Shown here: positions 55,702-64,000 of the stretch, in pieces | Position numbering within the stretch: position 1 is the first letter of the stretch | Layout of the letters: the number at the start of each line of letters is the position of its first letter | Made by a program: the position numbers and the translations under genes | Source: Chloroflexota bacterium | GTDB taxonomy: Bacteria; Chloroflexota; Dehalococcoidia; DSTF01; RBG-16-68-14 | Assembly: GCA_029262675.1 (NCBI GenBank) | Contig: JAJCYW010000012.1 | Coordinates: 1 to 64,000 of the forward strand | Reading direction: 5' to 3' | Length of the DNA stretch: 64,000 nucleotides | The notes under the pieces: model-generated | The model's input: only the letters and a program-made list of their open reading frames with translations | Database searches by the model: none | Told to the model about the DNA's origin: nothing

Positions 55702-57765
55702 ATGAAGGAGTATCAGACAGATCAGATTCGCAACCTCGTAGTACTGGGACATGGCGGTACGGGCAAGAGCTCGTTCACGGAAGCGGCGCTGTTCGCCACC
55801 GGCGCGATCACGCGCATGGGCAAGGTAGACGACGGCAACACGACGTCCGACTATGATCCGGACGAGGTCAAGCGGCAGATCAGCATCAGCCTCTCGCTCA
55901 TCCCGTGTGAGTGGAACGACACGAAGATTAACCTTATCGACACTCCCGGCTACGCGGACTTCCAGGGCGAGGTACGGGAGGGCGTGCGGGCGGCCGACTG
56001 CGCTCTCATCGTCATCGATGCGGTGCATGGCGTAGAGGTCGGCACGGACCTGGCCTGGGGCAGCGCGGACGACGAATCGCTGCCGCGGATGGTGCTCGTC
56101 AATCGCATGGACCGCGAGAACGCGGACTACGGCGCGGCCGTCGAGCAGCTCCGCGAGCACTTCGGCAAGCAGTGCGTGCCCCTGCACCTTGCGATCGGCG
56201 CGCAGGACGACTTCCAGGGCGTCGTAGACCTGCTGGAGATGAAGGCATATCTTGGCGATGGCAAGGAAGCATCTGACATCCCGGACGCGCTCGCCTCCGA
56301 GGCGCAGACGCTGCGCGAGCAGCTCATCGAGGCGATTGCGGAGACGGACGACGCGCTGCTCGCCAAGTACCTGGAGGGCGAAGAACTAGCCACGGAAGAG
56401 ATCGCGAGCGCCCTGCGCGCCGCCGTTCGCGCGAACAGCGTCGTGCCGATCATCGCCGGCGCAGCGACGCAGAGCACCTCTATTTGCCGGGCGCTGGACG
56501 CGATCGCCCGCTACGCCCCGGCACCAAACGACGCCGGCGGGGCGACGGCGACAGACGGGTCCGGCGCGGACGTGTCGCTCAAGGCAGACCCCGCCGGTCC
56601 GCTGGCGGTGCTGGCGTTCAAGACCAGCGCGGACCCCTACGTAGGTAAGCTGACCTACCTGCGCGTCGTCTCTGGAACCCTCCAGGGCGACTCGCACGTC
56701 TGGAACCCGAAGCGTAGCACGGACGAGCGCATCGCCCAGCTCTTCTACCTGCAGGGCAAGGACCAGATTCAAACGACATCGATCACAGCCGGCGATATCG
56801 GCGCGGTGGCGAAACTCGCAGAGACGACGACAGGCGATACGCTCTGCGACAAAGGCACACCGCTGCAGTTGCCGGAGATCGCCGCGCCGGTCCCATCCTA
56901 CAGCCTGGCCGTCTATCCCAAGACAAAGGCCGATCTGGACAAGATGGGCGCCGCCCTCTCCCGAACCACGGAAGAGGATCAGAGCATTCTGGTCCGCCGG
57001 GACGTGGACACAAACGAAACGATCATCTCCGGCCTGGGCGAGTCGCACATCGAAGTGACGGCCGAACGAATGAAGCGCAAGTTCGGCGTCGAGGTCGACC
57101 TCGTCACGCCCAAGGTGCCGTACAAGGTCACCGTAACGGGCTCCGCCAAGGTTGACGTCACGCACAAGAAGCAGTCGGGTGGTCACGGCCAGTACGCGCG
57201 CGTCGCAATCGACGTTGAGCCACGCGGGCGCGGGGCCGGCTTCGAGTTCACCAGTTCCGTCGTTGGCGGCTCGGTTCCGAAGCAGTACATTCCAGCGGTC
57301 GAAAAGGGCGTGATGGAAGCAATGCAAGAGGGCGTCCTCGGTAGCTACCCGCTCGTCGATGTCAGAGTGAACCTTTACGACGGCAAGGAGCACCCGGTCG
57401 ACTCGTCAGAGATGGCGTTCAAGATCGCCGGATCCATGGCGCTCAAGCAAAGCGTGCATGACGCCCATCCGGTTCTGCTGGAGCCGATCATGACACTCCA
57501 CGTGACGGTGCCGGAGTCCCACACGGGAGACGTCTTGAGCGACCTGAACAGCAAGCGCGGGAAGGTGCAGGGCATGACGCCGCAGGGCGCGCTCACCGTA
57601 ATCGAAGCCCAGGCGCCGCTGGCAGAAGTGCAGCGTTACGCGACGGACCTGCGGTCGATCACGCAGGGGCGCGCGCACTATACGATGGAGATGAGCCACT
57701 ACGAAGAGGTACCGGCCCACCTCTCGCAGAAGGTGATCGATAGCGAACAAGCGGACTCCGGCTAG
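55702..57765 (+). CDS. elongation factor G-like GTPase (EF-G paralogue type)
   Basis: GHGGTGKSSFTEA, INLIDTPGYADF, VNRMDREN; QSGGHGQYARVAIDVEP in domain IV. Confidence 0.9.
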   Translation: MKEYQTDQIRNLVVLGHGGTGKSSFTEAALFATGAITRMGKVDDGNTTSDYDPDEVKRQISISLSLIPCEWNDTKINLIDTPGYADFQGEVREGVRAADCALIVIDAVHGVEVGTDLAWGSADDESLPRMVLVNRMDRENADYGAAVEQLREHFGKQCVPLHLAIGAQDDFQGVVDLLEMKAYLGDGKEASDIPDALASEAQTLREQLIEAIAETDDALLAKYLEGEELATEEIASALRAAVRANSVVPIIAGAATQSTSICRALDAIARYAPAPNDAGGATATDGSGADVSLKADPAGPLAVLAFKTSADPYVGKLTYLRVVSGTLQGDSHVWNPKRSTDERIAQLFYLQGKDQIQTTSITAGDIGAVAKLAETTTGDTLCDKGTPLQLPEIAAPVPSYSLAVYPKTKADLDKMGAALSRTTEEDQSILVRRDVDTNETIISGLGESHIEVTAERMKRKFGVEVDLVTPKVPYKVTVTGSAKVDVTHKKQSGGHGQYARVAIDVEPRGRGAGFEFTSSVVGGSVPKQYIPAVEKGVMEAMQEGVLGSYPLVDVRVNLYDGKEHPVDSSEMAFKIAGSMALKQSVHDAHPVLLEPIMTLHVTVPESHTGDVLSDLNSKRGKVQGMTPQGALTVIEAQAPLAEVQRYATDLRSITQGRAHYTMEMSHYEEVPAHLSQKVIDSEQADSG

Positions 57766-57787
57766 ACCCCTAGTACGCCAGACGAAG

Positions 57788-57814
57788 AGAACGGGCGACA
57801 ATGTCGCCCGTTCT
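57788..57814. terminator. hairpin between convergent genes, possible terminator
   Basis: AGAACGGGCGAC-aat-GTCGCCCGTTCT; no clear U tract. Confidence 0.45.
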
Positions 57815-57841
57815 AAGCATTACTGATGTTCGCCGAAACGA

Positions 57842-58324
57842 CTAAAAGAGGTCCTCTTCGTCGTCGTCGACCTCGGCGCTCTCCTGCGTGCCACGAACGT
57901 CCCAGAGCGTCTCATACTTGTCGCCCGTAATCGCGCGGCGTAGCTCCTCGCGCTCCAGCTTTCTCAACTCCTCGAGGCAGTCCTCGCAGCGCTTGACGAC
58001 CTCCGGTGGTCCTAGCTCCAGATAGCGGCGGACGATGTGGTCCCAGACCTCCAGGCTCACTAGACTTTCGACGTACTTCGGCCACGGCACGATGTTGATG
58101 CTCTCCGGCTTCGGCAGCCGCGGCCGCATTCGCACCAGGTCGCGGAAGCGCTCCTCTGGGGACGACGCCATCGGCACGACCTTGATCATCGGACCGTCTA
58201 CGGCGGTCGTGCGGGTATCCATGAGGAGCGTCTTGCGGAGCAGCGGGAAGTAGAGGGCCGTGATCTCGCCAACGTCGATCGCGCGCTGCACTTCGCTGAT
58301 ATCGATGCGGAAGTCAGAATCCAT
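57842..58324 (-). CDS. hypothetical protein
   Basis: 160-aa ORF; MDSDFRIDISEVQRAIDVGEITALYFPLLRKTLLMDTRTT; no family recognised. Confidence 0.65.
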   Translation of the reverse strand: MDSDFRIDISEVQRAIDVGEITALYFPLLRKTLLMDTRTTAVDGPMIKVVPMASSPEERFRDLVRMRPRLPKPESINIVPWPKYVESLVSLEVWDHIVRRYLELGPPEVVKRCEDCLEELRKLEREELRRAITGDKYETLWDVRGTQESAEVDDDEEDLF

Positions 58325-58468
58325 GAGCCGAACCCTCCCCTTTCACCACTGCATTCAGCCTACCACGTCGCGGCATTCGTGGCGAGCAGATCCGGAGATT
58401 CTCACAAGTAATCAGATAAAGATCTGGTACCAAGACCGGAGCGACGTGTCACGGTCATAGATGGCGGC

Positions 58469-59749
58469 CTAGGCGTCAGAGTCGACGATGCGCAGAAAGC
58501 GGTGCTTGCCAACCTTGAGGACAGAGCCTGCCCCCAGTTCGGCCGAGGCGCCGCCAACGGCGCCCTTCCCGGGCCCCTCTATCACCTGAACGGCCCCCTG
58601 CTTAATCAGCCGGCGCGCCTCGGTAACGCTAGCCACCAGACCCTTGTCGTGCAGCAGGTGGGGCAGATCGTATTGGGGCGCGGCGTTAGCCTCCGACTGT
58701 TCTACCGAATAGGTCTTGATATCCGCCGCCGAGACTTCGCTCATCTCCTGCGGCGTCTGGTGCCGCTGGAACACGCGCTGGAACTCCGCGGCGGCTTCCT
58801 CCGCGGCCGGCTTCCCGTGGAACTGCGCCACGATCTCGCTCGCCAGTCGCTTCTTCACGTCCATTGGATTGGCGGACTTCGCTTCGAGGTCGCTGCGAAT
58901 GGCGTCCAGCTCCTCGTCTGGAATGTCCGTCGCCAGATCCAGGTACTCCATCAGCGCGCTATCAGGTAACGACATCACCTTGCCGTACTGTTCGTTCGGC
59001 GCGTCTTCGAAGTTGATGGTGTTCTCCATACTCTTCGCCATCTTCTGTGCGCCGTCCGTGCCTACGAGCAGCTTCATGACGAAGATGCTCTGCGGCCGCT
59101 GGCCCACCTCCGTCTGCAGCTCCCGCCCGACGAGCAGGTTGAAGAGCTGATCCGAACCGCCGAACTCGACATCGGCGTCGATCGCGACGGAGTCGTAAGC
59201 CTGGAGCAGTGGGTAGAAGAGCTCATGGACGCCCAACGGCTTCTTGGCGTCGAAGCGGGTGCGAAAGTCTTCCCGTTGCAGCATCTGCGCGACCGTGAAG
59301 CGGGCGGCCAGGCGCACGACATCGGCGAGTGTGAAGGCGTCGAACCACTCGCTCTGCCAGCGCACCTCCGTGCGTTCGCGGTCGACGACGTGGAAGAACT
59401 GGCGCATGTACGTCTCCGCGTTCTCCCGCACATCCTCCGCCGTCAGCATGGGTCGCGTCGCCGACTGGCCGCTGGGGTCGCCGATCCGGGCCGTCCAGTC
59501 GCCGATAATGAGGACCACCTGGTGGCCCAACTCCTGAAACTGGCGCAGCTTACGCAGCAAGACGCCGTGGCCGATGTGCAGATCGGGCTTGCTGGGGTCC
59601 AGCCCGAACTTGAGCCGCAACTTGCGGCCGGACGCCAGCGCCTCCCGGAACTCGTCCTCCGGGATAATCTCGATGACGCCGCGCGTCGTTATCTCTCGTA
59701 GCGGCTCGCCAGCAAGTTCGCGGCCCGTGTCGTCGTCGCGTTCGCTCAT
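58469..59749 (-). CDS. tyrS: tyrosyl-tRNA synthetase
   Basis: LRLKFGLDPSKPDLHIGHGVLLRKLRQFQ, IGDWTARIGDPSGQSATRP, KMAKS; C-terminal S4-like domain. Confidence 0.94.
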   Translation of the reverse strand: MSERDDDTGRELAGEPLREITTRGVIEIIPEDEFREALASGRKLRLKFGLDPSKPDLHIGHGVLLRKLRQFQELGHQVVLIIGDWTARIGDPSGQSATRPMLTAEDVRENAETYMRQFFHVVDRERTEVRWQSEWFDAFTLADVVRLAARFTVAQMLQREDFRTRFDAKKPLGVHELFYPLLQAYDSVAIDADVEFGGSDQLFNLLVGRELQTEVGQRPQSIFVMKLLVGTDGAQKMAKSMENTINFEDAPNEQYGKVMSLPDSALMEYLDLATDIPDEELDAIRSDLEAKSANPMDVKKRLASEIVAQFHGKPAAEEAAAEFQRVFQRHQTPQEMSEVSAADIKTYSVEQSEANAAPQYDLPHLLHDKGLVASVTEARRLIKQGAVQVIEGPGKGAVGGASAELGAGSVLKVGKHRFLRIVDSDA

Positions 59750-60690
59750 CGCGACGCCTCCTCAGCGGCGAAGCGGTCGCGCGCAGCCTGCACGTCGCGT
59801 CCAATCTGCGCGGCGAGCGCCTCGGCGCCGTCGAAGCGCCGCTCGTCGCGAACGCGGTGCAGCAACTCGATGCGCAACTCGCGTTCGTAGCAGTCACCGT
59901 CGAAGTCGAGCAAGTGCGTCTCGATCGTCGGCCGGCTCTGGCCGAACGTCGGCCGTTCGCCGACGTTGGTGACCGACCGGTAGCTCATCTCTCCAAGATG
60001 TGCGCGGGTGACGTAGACGCCGAACTTGGGCAGCGCCAGGTCGTGCCCCACGGCGATATTCGCCGTGGGAAAGCCGATGGCCCTGCCGCGCTCCTCGCCT
60101 CGGACGACGGGGCCGCGCAACGCGAACGGACGTCCGAGCAGGTTGTTCACGGTCTCCATCTCGCCTGCAGCGAGCGCGTCGCGCACGGAGCCGGAGCCGA
60201 CCTTCGCACTGTCCTCGCTCAGCAGCGGCGCCACCTCCACTCGAAAGCCGCGCTCCTCGCCCAGCGTCCGCAACGCCTCTGCGTCGCCCTCGCGGTCGCG
60301 GCCGAGGGCAAGGTCCGGCCCAATCAGGAGCAGCTTCAATTCGAGCTGATCGATCAGCAACGCGACGAAGTCACGATAGCTGAGCTGGGCCAGCTCCGAC
60401 GTGAAGGTGAGGACGGCCACCTGGTCCACGCCGAGCGACCGAAGCAGCGCGACGCGCTCTTCGAGCGAGCAGAGGTAGCTGATCGCCGTGCCGGGCCGCA
60501 ATACGCTGACCGGATGGGGGTGAAGCGTCACGACGATGCTCGCCAGGTCGTTCTCTGACGCGTGCTGTGTCAGTTGCCCGACGAGATGCTGGTGTCCGCG
60601 ATGCACGCCATCGAACTTGCCAACGGTGACGGCGCTGGGCCGGCCCGCGGCCGCCCTGCCCAGCTCATCCCGCGCCAGCTGCGACGTCAT
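59746..60690 (-). CDS. ribF: bifunctional riboflavin kinase/FAD synthetase
   Basis: AVTVGKFDGVHRGHQHLVGQL, FPTANIAV, YVTRAHL, YERELRIELL; 4-nt overlap with tyrS. Confidence 0.92.
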   Translation of the reverse strand: MTSQLARDELGRAAAGRPSAVTVGKFDGVHRGHQHLVGQLTQHASENDLASIVVTLHPHPVSVLRPGTAISYLCSLEERVALLRSLGVDQVAVLTFTSELAQLSYRDFVALLIDQLELKLLLIGPDLALGRDREGDAEALRTLGEERGFRVEVAPLLSEDSAKVGSGSVRDALAAGEMETVNNLLGRPFALRGPVVRGEERGRAIGFPTANIAVGHDLALPKFGVYVTRAHLGEMSYRSVTNVGERPTFGQSRPTIETHLLDFDGDCYERELRIELLHRVRDERRFDGAEALAAQIGRDVQAARDRFAAEEASR

Positions 60691-61691
60691 CCGGCCTGTC
60701 CGCGCGCGGCCGCGACGGCGGCATGGACGTTCTCCGGCGGCGTCTGCGGCGATATCGAGCAGCCTGGCGCCAGCAGCAGCCGGCGGCCGCCGGTCTGGCG
60801 AACGGCCTCCTCCACTTGTGCGCGGACGTCCGCCGGCGTGCCGTTCATCAGCGTCTGCTTCTCGTCTATGCCGCCCATCACGGCCTTGTCCGTGCGCGCC
60901 GCTACATCGGCCAGATCGGCGTTGCCCTCGTCGTGGTCGGCCCAGTTGACGGCGGCCGCCGGGTAGTCCAGCACCGCATCCATGATGTTATGCGGCTGGC
61001 AGACGTGGAAAATGTTAAACGATGCGCCGTCCGCCGCGGCGAGGACGTCGAGGTCGTGGCGCCGGCCGAACTCGGCGTACTGTTCCGGCGAGCAGGCGCC
61101 GGCCGCGCCCCACTCGGTGGTTGGGAAGAAGATGCCGTCCGCGCCGATCTCGATGCAAGCCCTGGCGTACACCGCCAGCGTCTCCGTGACGGCGGCGAGC
61201 GCTGCGTGCAGCGCGTCGGGCGCCTCCGACATCCAGCCGCGGACGGCCTCACGGTCGTTCGCCATGCGCCCGACAACAGAAAGCGGCGAGAACACCGTCT
61301 GCACGTACGGCACCTCTCCGGACAAGCCGTCCCCTATCAGCCGCAGCGCGTCCAGCTGCTCGCCGAGCGAACCCGTGCTGCAGTCCACAGGCCGGATCGA
61401 TTCCAGGTCCGACGGTTGGTGAAGCACCCAGGACTCGATGTCCGGGCGCCGCGCGGGGTCGTTAGCGCTGCCGTAACGGCAACCCCAGGCCTCCGCGTAG
61501 CAGGTGGCGCGGGGATTCACCTTCAGGTAGTCGTAGTCGTAGGTACGGGCCTGCTCCAGCATGGCGGCGGCGAGTCCTTCTGCGGACCACTCGCGCAGAA
61601 AGTCGTGACCCCAGAGCCCGATCGGAACGCTATCGACGTCATCGCCGCGCAGGGCGGCCATGACGCGGTCGCGCTTACTCAGGTTGGTCAT
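60687..61691 (-). CDS. uroporphyrinogen decarboxylase-family protein
   Basis: LSKRDRVMAALRGDDVDSVPIGLWGHDF; GGIDEKQTLMNGTPADVRAQVEEAV; alternative starts at 61706 and 61721. Confidence 0.85.
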   Translation of the reverse strand: MTNLSKRDRVMAALRGDDVDSVPIGLWGHDFLREWSAEGLAAAMLEQARTYDYDYLKVNPRATCYAEAWGCRYGSANDPARRPDIESWVLHQPSDLESIRPVDCSTGSLGEQLDALRLIGDGLSGEVPYVQTVFSPLSVVGRMANDREAVRGWMSEAPDALHAALAAVTETLAVYARACIEIGADGIFFPTTEWGAAGACSPEQYAEFGRRHDLDVLAAADGASFNIFHVCQPHNIMDAVLDYPAAAVNWADHDEGNADLADVAARTDKAVMGGIDEKQTLMNGTPADVRAQVEEAVRQTGGRRLLLAPGCSISPQTPPENVHAAVAAARGQAG

Positions 61692-61792
61692 GTTTACCTC
61701 GGACACGTTTGCCTCAGACATGTTTGCTGGGCGGGAACGTTAGAAGAGGAGAGAGGGGCCACCCCCTCTCTATATGATGAAGTTGCTCAGCG

Positions 61793-62233
61793 ATGTCGAA
61801 CGAAATGCTAGCACGGGGCAGATCACTCGTCAAGATGACGGCTACCGAACGCGCTGAAGGCGCATTCGGTAGCTTGCGCTGGGTGCCGGCGCTTCTCTGG
61901 ATGGCGGGCATCGCGACGCTTTCGCACCAATCAACGCCGCTCGGCGCGCAGCCCGCCGCAGGGCAGGCGGCGGCCGCGCACGTCGTCCTCTACGGCGGCC
62001 TGGCCTTCCTGCTATATTGGGCGTTATCGCGACGCTCCCCTGGCACCGCCTGGGCTGCCCTGCTCGTGAGCTTCGGTCTGGCAGTGCTCTTCGGCGTCAG
62101 TGACGAGTTGCATCAGGCGTTCGTCGAGGGCCGTGTGGCTTCTGAGGCGGACGTGGCGTTCGATGCGATGGGCGCCTGTTTCGGTGTCGCGGCGTCCTGG
62201 CTGCTGCGAACGGCGCTCCTGCGACTCTCATAA
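61793..62233 (+). CDS. VanZ-like membrane protein
   Basis: WVPALLWMAGIATLSHQ, FGVSDELHQAFVEGR.ASEADVAFDAMGACFG. Confidence 0.85.
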   Translation: MSNEMLARGRSLVKMTATERAEGAFGSLRWVPALLWMAGIATLSHQSTPLGAQPAAGQAAAAHVVLYGGLAFLLYWALSRRSPGTAWAALLVSFGLAVLFGVSDELHQAFVEGRVASEADVAFDAMGACFGVAASWLLRTALLRLS

Positions 62234-62293
62234 CGCCCGGCTGCTACCCCTAAGGGTTTCCCCCACATAACCGATCCTACACTTAGGTCTCAT

Positions 62294-63895
62294 ATGATTG
62301 AATCAACAAGTTTCTACATCGGCACGCTAGCGGAGATCTCGTCCCTCGCGAGCGCTACGTCGCCGACGGAAGAGACCATCGCGCGTGGCCTCACGCTGCT
62401 CCGCGACGGCCTTGGCGCACAGGACGCACACCTCGTCTACGCATCTGGGGAAAGTTTCAGCACTCTGAGCGCCAACGCCGGCCCCGACCTGGGTCTGAGC
62501 GACATCGGACTCTGGCTGATCAATCGCGACCTGACGACGCGGCAAGCACCCTGCTCGTTCAACGTGGAGGATGGCCGCGTCGGCGATCTGACCGGCCTCA
62601 CCTGCGGGGGACAGTGCGCGTACGTCGCCGGACCTTTGCCCGTCGCGATCACATCGGACATGGTGATCGCCCACGGGCCTTGGGAACACGGGCTCACCCA
62701 AGAACAGCGGAGTTTCCTATCCATCAGCCTGCCCGCGCTGGGCGTCATGGCGGAGAACTGGCTATCGAGGTCACGCGCGCAGCACCAGAGCAACCAGCTC
62801 AGCGCGCTGGCCAACATCCAGCGCGTGCTGTCCGAATCCGACAACCTGGGCACGGTGCTGACCAGCATCGCGCGCACAGTCGCGACTGTGACCGGGGTCA
62901 ACTACATCTCGATCGACGTCATCGACGAGAGCGGCCGCGTGACACTCCGCGCCTTGAACGGCACAAATCGCGGCGGCGTCGCGGCGTTGGAAGAGCGCTG
63001 GAAGTCCGGCGCGGTGCGGCCGGATCCCGTACGAGACCAAGTGCTCAAGACGCGCAAGCCAATGGTATTTCCAGATGCGCAAAACGACGAGCGCATTCCG
63101 GCGGGCGGCCGCCACTTCTTCTCCCGCACGCTGATCCGCTCGACAGGCGTGTTCCCGCTCGTATCGAAGTCGGGCGTGCTCGGCGTGCTCTCCGTTGCAT
63201 CCCACCGTCCGCTTACGTTCACCAGCCAGGAAGTGGAACTGCTGGAGGGACTAACGTTGCAGGTCGCGTCGGCGATTACGGGAGTACAGCTCTACCAAGA
63301 GCTAGACGAGTCACGCGATGAACTGCGCCGCGTCAACCAGCAGCTTCGCGAAGCAATGAACCTTGAGCACCATCTGGCCCGCACCGACGTGTTGACTAGC
63401 CTGTCGAATCGACGCTACGCAGAAGAGACGATCCGCGTGGCCTGCGCCCACGCCCGCCGCTACGGCCATCCGCTCAGTGTGTTGATCGCCGACCTCGACC
63501 ACCTGAAGGAGATCAACGACGGTTACAACCACCATACAGGCGATGCGGCATTGCGACATGTTGCGAAGTGCGCAACGGCCGCCTGCCGTGACGTCGATAC
63601 CGTCGGCCGTTACGGCGGCGACGAGTTGATCTTCATCCTGCCCTCGACATCGCTGGAGGACGCCGCGGCCCTCGCGGAGCGTTTCCGCGCCCGCGTGGAG
63701 GAGACGCCCATCGTCACCACGAACGGCGACGACCTGCGCGGGACGGTCAGCATCGGCGTTGCGCAGTGGGACGATGCCATGGACAGCCCAGACGAGTTGA
63801 TCCGCCAGGCGGACCACGCCATGTACCAGGCAAAGGCGACGGGGCGCAACAGAACGATGATGGCGGGCCCGGGCGGCGCCGCCCGCGCGGCCTAG
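62294..63895 (+). CDS. GAF-GGDEF diguanylate cyclase-like protein
   Basis: DVLTSLSNRRYAEETIRVA, LIADLDHLKEINDGYNHHTGDAAL, GRYGGDELIFILP. Confidence 0.92.
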   Translation: MIESTSFYIGTLAEISSLASATSPTEETIARGLTLLRDGLGAQDAHLVYASGESFSTLSANAGPDLGLSDIGLWLINRDLTTRQAPCSFNVEDGRVGDLTGLTCGGQCAYVAGPLPVAITSDMVIAHGPWEHGLTQEQRSFLSISLPALGVMAENWLSRSRAQHQSNQLSALANIQRVLSESDNLGTVLTSIARTVATVTGVNYISIDVIDESGRVTLRALNGTNRGGVAALEERWKSGAVRPDPVRDQVLKTRKPMVFPDAQNDERIPAGGRHFFSRTLIRSTGVFPLVSKSGVLGVLSVASHRPLTFTSQEVELLEGLTLQVASAITGVQLYQELDESRDELRRVNQQLREAMNLEHHLARTDVLTSLSNRRYAEETIRVACAHARRYGHPLSVLIADLDHLKEINDGYNHHTGDAALRHVAKCATAACRDVDTVGRYGGDELIFILPSTSLEDAAALAERFRARVEETPIVTTNGDDLRGTVSIGVAQWDDAMDSPDELIRQADHAMYQAKATGRNRTMMAGPGGAARAA

Positions 63896-63897
63896 GC

Positions 63898-63941
63898 GCG
63901 TCCGCCTGCGGCGGACGCGGGCGCGTTCGGCGAAGGCGAAC
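63898..63941. repeat. hairpin pair downstream of the GGDEF gene (9-3-9 then imperfect 7-3-7)
   Basis: GCGTCCGCC-tgc-GGCGGACGC then GTTCGGC-gaa-GGCGAAC. Confidence 0.65.
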
Positions 63942-64000
63942 ACCGCGCGCGTATTACCTCTCGGACGCCGCGATCGGATTCGTCGATGACGAACGCCGCG

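Noticed and set aside
60723-61811. 362-aa plus-strand ORF
   Set aside because: Antisense to the UroD-family gene; shadow ORF.

Overview
The window is a high-GC bacterial chromosome segment. Gene content and style suggest Chloroflexota, but this is inference only. I see no rRNA, tRNA, CRISPR array, transposase or prophage. About 15-64 kb is mostly core: nuoG/nuoI, an RND/MMPL exporter, a glycan-assembly cluster, an Fe-S locus (cysteine desulfurase, SufR-like regulator, IscA/ErpA family), Hcy-methyltransferase/MTHFR, argG, rsmG, malic enzyme, EF-G, tyrS, ribF and a GGDEF protein. About 0-15 kb is accessory in character, with small orphan genes, gene remnants, a Dam methylase plus DUF3883 restriction-like pair, and several repeat families. 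The most striking signal is a dispersed ~41-nt double-hairpin element: a 9-bp stem with 3-nt loop, a ~3-nt spacer, then a 7-bp stem with 3-nt loop. There are at least eight full, partial or degenerate copies between 2.5 and 14.3 kb. Stem substitutions are compensatory, and the consensus is stop-free in all six frames. Two copies lie inside one hotdog-fold-like CDS without breaking the frame and are read in two different frames, which resembles Rickettsia palindromic elements. A 17-bp tandem array at the left edge resembles an amplified second hairpin. Other points of note: a GT39-like protein with a LamG-like N-terminus and a pseudopilin-like C-terminus, a GYD-PlsC fusion, a truncated TenA/CADD-like ORF coupled to an MBL hydrolase, a class III cyclase remnant, a J-domain-like protein without HPD, and likely leaderless promoters. 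All product names come from reading translations; no database search was run.
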